NCBI GenBank assembly: GCA_964570205.1 | Contig: CAZMXI010000095.1 | Span: forward strand, 1 to 19,012 | Direction of reading: 5' to 3' | Length of the DNA stretch: 19,012 nucleotides | Origin: CAZMXI01 sp964570205 | GTDB lineage: Bacteria > Planctomycetota > Phycisphaerae > Tepidisphaerales > Tepidisphaeraceae | Part shown: positions 15,063-19,012 of the stretch, in pieces | How positions within the stretch are numbered: the first letter of the stretch is position 1 | Layout: each line of letters begins with the position of its first letter | Made by a program: the position numbers and the translations under genes | The notes under the pieces: model-generated | Seen by the model: the letters and a program-made list of their open reading frames with translations, nothing else | What the model was told of the DNA's origin: nothing | The model's database searches: none

Positions 15063-16100
15063 ATGTCCGCGATGTTTCTGTGGATCGGGTTCATTGTTCT
15101 TGTGCTGTTGCTGCTGGCGCTGGACCTGGGGGTCTTCCACCGCAGGTCGCACGTGGTGCGCGTGCGCGAGGCGTTGATGCTGAGCGCGTTCTGGATCGCG
15201 CTGGCGCTGGCGTTCATCGTGTTTATTTACTTCGCCTATGAGAATCACTGGGCCGGGCTGGGCCTGCGCCCGGACGTGATCGATGGGGTCCCGAACAACG
15301 GCCACAGGGCGGCGGTGAAATACTTCACCGGCTACGTGCTGGAGAAGTCGCTGAGCGTGGACAACATCTTCGTGATTGCCCTGGTGTTTTCCTATTTCGG
15401 CGTGGCGGCGAAGTATCAGCACCGTGTGCTGTACTGGGGCATCCTGGGCGCGCTGATGATGCGCGGCGCCATGATCGGGGGCGGGTCGCTGCTGATCGCC
15501 CGGTTTCACTGGGTGCTGTACTTGCTCGGCGCGTTCCTGATCCTGACGGCGCTCAAGATGGTCTTCTCGAAGGACGAACCGGATCCAACGAACAATGCGG
15601 CGGTGCGCCTGGCCCGGCGCATCTTCCCGATCACGCCGGAGTTCCACGACAGGCATTTCCTCGTGAAGGTCGGGGGGCGACACATGCTGACGCCGCTGGC
15701 GCTGGCGTTGATCGTCGTGGAGACCACGGACCTGATCTTCGCGGTGGATTCGATTCCGGCGATTTTCGCCATAACCGGCGATCCGTTTCTGGTGTTCACG
15801 AGCAATGTCTTCGCCATCCTAGGCCTGCGGGCGCTGTACTTCGCCCTGGCGGGCATCATGGACAAGTTCTATTACCTGAAGCTGTCGCTGGCGGTGATCC
15901 TGGCCCTGGTGGGCGCGAAGATGCTGCTGGCCGACTGGCTGAAGCACGCCTTCGGCCCGAGCATCATGTTCTACCTGCTGGGGCTGATCGCGCTGATTCT
16001 CGCGATCGGCGTTGTGGCGTCGATCATCCGGGCGAGGCATCTGCCGCCGCACGAAGAAGAGGTGCCGGCGTCGGAGAGCGCTGACCACGAGGTTGCCTGA
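15063..16100 (+). CDS. TerC/Alx-family integral membrane protein
   Basis: TerC-family proteins (Alx, MeeF/MeeY) are inner-membrane proteins linked to tellurite resistance, pH response and manganese export. In several bacteria they help metalate secreted enzymes. The 345-residue product has about eight to nine hydrophobic segments and the family's acidic membrane motifs: LDLGVFHR with Asp21, EKSLSVDNIFV (94-104), and VVETTDLIFAVDSIPAIFAI, with Asp223 and Asp229 as probable metal ligands. AAGG in GAAGGA lies about 8 nt before the ATG. The C-terminal 20 residues are hydrophilic and acidic. The 25-nt gap upstream leaves no room for a yybP-ykoY manganese riboswitch directly in front. A terminator follows the gene. 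Confidence 0.93.
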   Translation: MSAMFLWIGFIVLVLLLLALDLGVFHRRSHVVRVREALMLSAFWIALALAFIVFIYFAYENHWAGLGLRPDVIDGVPNNGHRAAVKYFTGYVLEKSLSVDNIFVIALVFSYFGVAAKYQHRVLYWGILGALMMRGAMIGGGSLLIARFHWVLYLLGAFLILTALKMVFSKDEPDPTNNAAVRLARRIFPITPEFHDRHFLVKVGGRHMLTPLALALIVVETTDLIFAVDSIPAIFAITGDPFLVFTSNVFAILGLRALYFALAGIMDKFYYLKLSLAVILALVGAKMLLADWLKHAFGPSIMFYLLGLIALILAIGVVASIIRARHLPPHEEEVPASESADHEVA

Positions 16101-16103
16101 AGT

Positions 16104-16141
16104 CATCCGTCTCCCATGACCCCGGCAGGCGGATGGTTTTT
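16104..16141 (+). terminator. Rho-independent terminator after the TerC-family gene
   Basis: CATCCGTCT (16104-16112) pairs with AGGCGGATG (16127-16135) over 9 bp, including one G-T pair, with a 14-nt loop. It is followed by GGTTTTT-type sequence with five T. It begins 3 nt after the stop codon. It is the only hairpin in the window with a clear T-run. Confidence 0.75.
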
Positions 16142-16148
16142 GCGGGAT

Positions 16149-16177
16149 TTGCGGGCTGGGGCAAGTCGCGATACGAT
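16149..16177 (+). promoter_or_regulatory. Weak candidate promoter for the EIIA gene
   Basis: TTGCGG (16149-16154) and TACGAT (16172-16177) are 17 bp apart, between the upstream terminator and the EIIA start. Both hexamers are poor matches. A promoter is expected here because the gene follows a terminator. Confidence 0.3.
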
Positions 16178-16241
16178 CAAGCGTTTTATGCCATGCTCGG
16201 GCCCGTTGGGACCGAGCTGATTTGAGCCGGAGTGTTGCACC

Positions 16242-16703
16242 ATGCGTTTGTCGGAGATGCTCAAACCGCAGAACGTCAAGCTTGGACTGGAGGCGACGAC
16301 CAAGACCGACGCCATCCGGGAGTTGGTGGACCTTCTGGCGGCCAACGGAGATGTCGGCGATCCGAAGCTTGTCCTGGACTCGGTGCTCGAACGGGAAAGC
16401 ACCCGGACCACCGGAATCGGCAACGGTCTGGCGATCCCCCACGGCAAATGCAAGGGCACGGATCATCTGGTGATGGCTGTCGGTAAAGCCAGTACACCCA
16501 TCGACTTCCAGGCAATTGACGGCCGGCCCGTCACTTGGATATGGCTGCTGAGTTCCCCCCCTGACAAGACCGGACCGCACATTCACGCCCTGGCTCGCAT
16601 CAGCCGGCTGATGACCATCGACAAGTTCCGCCAGCTTCTGGCGGGGGCCCAGACGGCGGAAGAGGTCTACAACATCGTCATCCAGCAGGAAGCGACACTG
16701 TAA
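16242..16703 (+). CDS. PtsN-like PTS EIIA (fructose/nitrogen type) domain protein
   Basis: A stand-alone EIIA type-2 domain of 153 residues, probably a regulatory phosphoacceptor in the cytoplasm and not a sugar transporter. The phosphorylated histidine is His67 in the conserved motif GIGNGLAIPHGK, preceded by VLERESTRTTG. The start is LSEMLKPQNVKLGL, as in PtsN. The later block WIWLLSSPPDKTGPHIHALARISRLM also matches the family (usual LLxxPxxxxxxHLxxLA). In the window there is no EIIB, EIIC, HPr or EI gene and no rpoN. The phosphate donor is therefore unknown. A GGAG ribosome site lies 9 nt before the ATG. The gene is convergent with the PilZ gene, 42 nt between stops. Confidence 0.9.
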   Translation: MRLSEMLKPQNVKLGLEATTKTDAIRELVDLLAANGDVGDPKLVLDSVLERESTRTTGIGNGLAIPHGKCKGTDHLVMAVGKASTPIDFQAIDGRPVTWIWLLSSPPDKTGPHIHALARISRLMTIDKFRQLLAGAQTAEEVYNIVIQQEATL

Positions 16704-16750
16704 GCGTGGGCGGATTCACGGCATAAACGGATTTACAGGCAGGGCTTACA
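16699..16750. terminator. Inverted repeat spanning the convergent gene ends
   Basis: TGTAAGC (16699-16705) and GCTTACA (16744-16750) are perfect 7-bp complements that include the stop codons of the EIIA and PilZ genes on opposite strands. The 38-nt loop and the absence of T-runs make a bidirectional terminator uncertain. Confidence 0.25.
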
Positions 16751-17504
16751 ACCCCAGTCGCATGCGCCGCACTTCCTCTCGGTGGAGCTGGCCGACGACA
16801 TGCGTCAGCTTGGCGAGAGTCTGGCGGCCTTCCAGGTTGTCTTCCAGCTTCTTGAACTGAATGCCCAGCCGCAAGGATCGATCGGGGGTGAGTTGCATGT
16901 GCCGGGTGCGACCCTCCACCAGCACTTGATCATCCTGCCGCGTGATCGCAATTCGCAATCGCTGGTCGGCCGCTAATTTGACGGGTTCCCCATCCTTCGG
17001 CGGTATGAAGACGCCCATTCCTCCGGTGCTCAAGTCGCGCAGGCGGACCGGCAGGAGGAGTGTGGCCGATGGCTTATCGCGCAGGACATGGTGTTCGGGA
17101 ATGCGCCAGACCTGCACCATCAGGTCGCCTTCGGCCGGGATTGCCACCCGGTAATTGGCGCGGCGCTGGACCGACTTGATCTCATTGGGATAGGCCAGAA
17201 GCAGCGCTTCGACCTTCAGGTCGCGATTAACCTGATAGGCCGGCTCGCGGCAGAGAATCGACGTGGCAAGGAGCACCTTGGTGGTCTGAGTTCGGAAGGC
17301 GACGCCGACCCGGGCCCCGCTATCGATCAACTGGTCAATGAGGTTCGATTCGTTGGCAATGGACTCGATCCAGAAGCCGGAGGTTTCGTCGGCAAGCAGC
17401 CGGGTGCGATGATGTCGCAGCATGCCTGCGGTTGGCATCGAAAGAACGGCGGCGCAGTTTCGCGCGATGGCGTCTCGAAGGGGATCCAGTGTGGTTTGGC
17501 TCAT
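16746..17504 (-). CDS. YcgR-like PilZ domain protein (probable c-di-GMP receptor)
   Basis: The 252-residue product from ATG at 17504 has a C-terminal PilZ domain. The c-di-GMP-binding arginine motif is present as R114-A-N-Y-R118 in QRRANYRVAIP, and the second motif as D156-L-S158-T-G-G161 in RDLSTGGMGVFI. Residues about 20-110 (SGFWIESI, RVGVAFRTQTTKVLLATSIL, ALLLAYPNEIKSVQRR) fit the YcgR-type N-terminal barrel. In enterobacteria YcgR binds the flagellar motor as a brake. Here no flagellar gene is nearby, so the target is unknown. No signal peptide or membrane segment is present. The frame extends upstream to 17741, but the AT-rich putative promoter at about 17612 and the lack of conserved sequence argue for the shorter form. 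The ribosome site is weak (AGGG). Confidence 0.88.
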   Translation of the reverse strand: MSQTTLDPLRDAIARNCAAVLSMPTAGMLRHHRTRLLADETSGFWIESIANESNLIDQLIDSGARVGVAFRTQTTKVLLATSILCREPAYQVNRDLKVEALLLAYPNEIKSVQRRANYRVAIPAEGDLMVQVWRIPEHHVLRDKPSATLLLPVRLRDLSTGGMGVFIPPKDGEPVKLAADQRLRIAITRQDDQVLVEGRTRHMQLTPDRSLRLGIQFKKLEDNLEGRQTLAKLTHVVGQLHREEVRRMRLGL

Positions 17505-17611
17505 GGTCGCCCTGTTCCCGAAGCACGGCACGACATGCCCCATTCCATGTATCGGACAGGGGGCCGACTCGGTTGAGAAGAGCAATCTCCGCAGCTCGAT
17601 GGCGCGTAAAC

Positions 17612-17631
17612 ATCTATAAATAAAATACCTA
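17612..17631 (-). promoter_or_regulatory. AT-rich candidate promoter for the PilZ gene
   Basis: On the minus strand this 20-bp AT-rich block contains TATTTATAGAT-type sequence with TATAGA as a possible -10, about 108 nt before the PilZ ATG. No clear -35 is seen. The call rests on composition and position only. Confidence 0.3.
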
Positions 17632-17894
17632 CAGATGATCCCGCCCGGCGCGCGGCTGGGCAATATGGCAGTAGTCCGTTGGATCGTGAGGCTGTGTCCC
17701 GAAGGCGAGTTGTCGGGGGCCGCCCTCGCGGACCATCGCAACGGCCTGGTTCCTTCCTGGCGAGGCTCGGAGACCGGGGCCGCCGCGGCATGGCAAGGCG
17801 AACCTGCAATGCATACCGTATGACCTGTAAGTCACCAAACCGGGAGGATCGTCGCCGTTACGCCGCGGGTCGTTGCCGCGGCCGCTGTTTCAGG

Positions 17895-17913
17895 TCCGGC
17901 ATAATCTGCCGGA
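17895..17913. terminator. Hairpin downstream of msrA
   Basis: TCCGGCA and TGCCGGA form a perfect 7-bp stem with a 5-nt loop, 24 nt past the msrA stop. No T-run follows on the minus strand, so intrinsic termination is only possible. Confidence 0.35.
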
Positions 17914-17936
17914 TGTGCTCAAGTGGGTCGGGGGTC

Positions 17937-18608
17937 TTACTTTTCTGTCTCACCCTTCTTCACCTGATCCGCGAACTTCTGGCGGGTCTTTTCCACCTTG
18001 GGCGCTGCCCACTGGAGGATGTAGGGGTGATTGGGGTTCTTCTTCGCGAAGTTCTGGTGGTATTCCTCGGCCGGGTAGAACTCATCGAGGGGCTCGACCG
18101 TTGTGACGATCGGCTTCTTGAACGCCTTGGCCTCGTCAAGCTGCCGGATGTACGCCTCGGCAACCTGCTTCTCTTCTTCGGTGGCGTAGAAGATGGCCGA
18201 GCGATACTGGTGGCCGGTGTCGGGACCCTGGCGGTCCCTGGTTGTCGGGTCATGGGTGGCGAAGAAGACCTTCAGGAGCTGCCCGTACGTGATCCTGGAT
18301 GGATCATAAGTGATCTTCACGGCCTCGGCGTGCTTCGTCGAGCCGCCGGAGACAATCTTGTAGACGGCCGTCTCCCTGGTGCCGCCGGCATAGCCCGACA
18401 CCTCATCCTTGACGCCGTCAAGCTGCTCATAGACGGCCTCGACGCACCAGAAGCAGCCACCGGCGAACACGGCCGTTCGCGGCTCTGAACTCCGGGCAAG
18501 CGGGATGTCCTTCCTGGGCGAGGGCAGTTCATCGGCCCCGTGGGCGGAGCGGTCACAACTGATGGCAAAGGCGAAAAGCATGATCAGCACCGGTTGGAGG
18601 AGTCTCAT
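17937..18608 (-). CDS. msrA: Exported peptide-methionine (S)-S-oxide reductase MsrA
   Basis: MsrA reduces the S-epimer of methionine sulfoxide in proteins. From ATG at 18608 (GGAG 8 nt upstream) the product is 223 residues. It begins with a signal sequence and a plausible lipobox ending FAISC (Cys18), which suggests an extracytoplasmic, lipid-anchored enzyme. The catalytic motif is AGGCFWCVEAVYEQL with Cys52 as the nucleophile. Other family blocks are VSGYAGG, HAEAVKITYDPSRITYGQLL, HDPTT, GHQYRSAIFY and AEEYHQNF. No Cys occurs after residue 55, so the C-terminal resolving cysteines of E. coli MsrA are absent. Cys55 or an external reductant must regenerate the enzyme. It follows rho on the same strand with a 174-nt gap containing a strong hairpin, so it probably has its own promoter. 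No msrB is in the window. Confidence 0.94.
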   Translation of the reverse strand: MRLLQPVLIMLFAFAISCDRSAHGADELPSPRKDIPLARSSEPRTAVFAGGCFWCVEAVYEQLDGVKDEVSGYAGGTRETAVYKIVSGGSTKHAEAVKITYDPSRITYGQLLKVFFATHDPTTRDRQGPDTGHQYRSAIFYATEEEKQVAEAYIRQLDEAKAFKKPIVTTVEPLDEFYPAEEYHQNFAKKNPNHPYILQWAAPKVEKTRQKFADQVKKGETEK

Positions 18609-18713
18609 GTCGTTCTCCGTGCGGAGACATCGGGCGCATGAATGATAGGCCCGCCGGGGCGGATGGCCAGTGGAGCACTTGGGGCGGGAACCGGTCGGTG
18701 CCGCGGGGCGCAC

Positions 18714-18747
18714 AGAGAACCCCGGCGCTCTCGCGCCGGGGTTCTCT
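18714..18747. terminator. Perfect 15-bp hairpin between rho and msrA
   Basis: AGAGAACCCCGGCGC (18714-18728) and GCGCCGGGGTTCTCT (18733-18747) are exact complements around a TCTC loop. It lies 35 nt after the rho stop on the minus strand. There is no T-run on either side. It is probably the 3' end signal or RNA-stabilising structure of the rho transcript. Confidence 0.6.
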
Positions 18748-18782
18748 CCCTTCACAAGCGGCAATCGCCGTGAAATCCGTAA

Positions 18783-19012
18783 TCAGTCCAGGTTCATGCT
18801 CATGAGGAACTGGGCGTTGCTGGGGACCTTGTCCAGGCGGCCGCGGAGCAGTTCCACGGCTTCCACCGGGTTCATGTCGCTCAGCACGCGGCGCAGGCGA
18901 TAGACCAGCTCGAGTTCCTTCGGGTCCAGCAGCAGTTCCTCGCGGCGGGTGCCGGAGGCGTTGATGTCGATGGCCGGCCAGATACGCTTGTCCACCAGGC
19001 GGCGGTCCAGGT
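18783..19012 (-). CDS. rho: Transcription termination factor Rho, C-terminal end (partial, runs off right edge)
   Basis: Rho is the hexameric RNA-dependent ATPase that releases untranslated transcripts from RNA polymerase. Only the last 75 or so residues are present, reading in from the window edge. They contain the conserved LDRRLVDKRIWPAIDINASGTRREELLL, including the SGTRxEELLL segment of the R-loop region and the arginines expected there. The C-terminus has the family ending NAQFLMSMNLD. A short form beginning at an internal GTG is possible on paper but is clearly only the tail of the longer reading frame. The sequence is fully conserved in the part that is visible, with no sign of decay. 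Confidence 0.95.
   Translation of the reverse strand, partial: LDRRLVDKRIWPAIDINASGTRREELLLDPKELELVYRLRRVLSDMNPVEAVELLRGRLDKVPSNAQFLMSMNLD

Larger units (their letters stand above)
17505..17936. other. Intergenic region between msrA and the PilZ gene
   Basis: These 432 bp contain no gene that I can support. Several frames are open, but they are Arg/Pro/Gly-rich and lack recognisable motifs or ribosome sites. The part near 17612-17631 is strikingly AT-rich for this genome and probably holds the PilZ gene promoter. The part next to msrA has a small hairpin at 17895-17913. Confidence 0.6.

Noticed and set aside
17629..17838. Short minus-strand frames in the gap between msrA and the PilZ gene
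   Set aside because: They are Arg/Pro/Gly-rich, have no ribosome site and no motif, and overlap the AT-rich promoter-like region.
1..19012. CRISPR array, insertion sequence, prophage, tRNA or rRNA genes
   Set aside because: I found no regularly spaced repeats, transposase or integrase motifs, tRNA cloverleaf or rRNA sequence on either strand.

Overview
The window (about 19 kb, GC-rich) looks like a piece of a planctomycete-type genome, perhaps Phycisphaerae. The pointers are a secreted GH29 fucosidase next to a GxGYxYP-family protein, Thr-Gln-Pro linkers in an exported lipoprotein, and an ordinary bacterial rho. No rRNA or tRNA is present to confirm this, so the taxonomy is inference.

Layout. 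Positions 1-611 (minus) start as a normal mreB gene but switch after about 130 codons into the C-terminal part of a KaiC/RAD55-type ATPase. This is either a chimeric join or a rearrangement. A 324-bp gap with a short hairpin follows, then aat (Leu/Phe-tRNA-protein transferase), which seems to lack a leader. Positions 1588-7300 (minus) hold a compact four-gene export system, in transcription order a TolC-like outer-membrane lipoprotein, an HlyD/MacA-type adaptor, an ABC ATPase and a MacB/FtsX-type permease. The genes overlap or abut, so translational coupling is likely.

A 251-bp divergent intergenic region separates this from a plus-strand operon (7552-12712) of three exported proteins: an alpha-L-fucosidase with a C-terminal F5/8-type domain, a GxGYxYP-domain protein and an SGNH/GDSL hydrolase. 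Together they look like a small set for removing fucose and ester groups from glycans. After it come a cytoplasmic protein of unknown role joining an SPFH-like region and coiled coil to a beta-propeller (12825-14369), leuD without leuC (14477-15037), a TerC-family membrane protein (15063-16100) that ends at a good intrinsic terminator, and a PtsN-like EIIA protein (16242-16703).

The right end is on the minus strand: a YcgR-like PilZ protein (16746-17504) convergent with the EIIA gene, a 432-bp gap, an exported methionine sulfoxide reductase A (17937-18608), and the C-terminus of rho (18783 to the window edge). A perfect 15-bp hairpin lies between rho and msrA.

I see no mobile element, CRISPR array, tRNA, rRNA or defence system. 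The items most worth following are the mreB/KaiC junction, the SPFH-like/propeller protein and the three-gene glycan operon.
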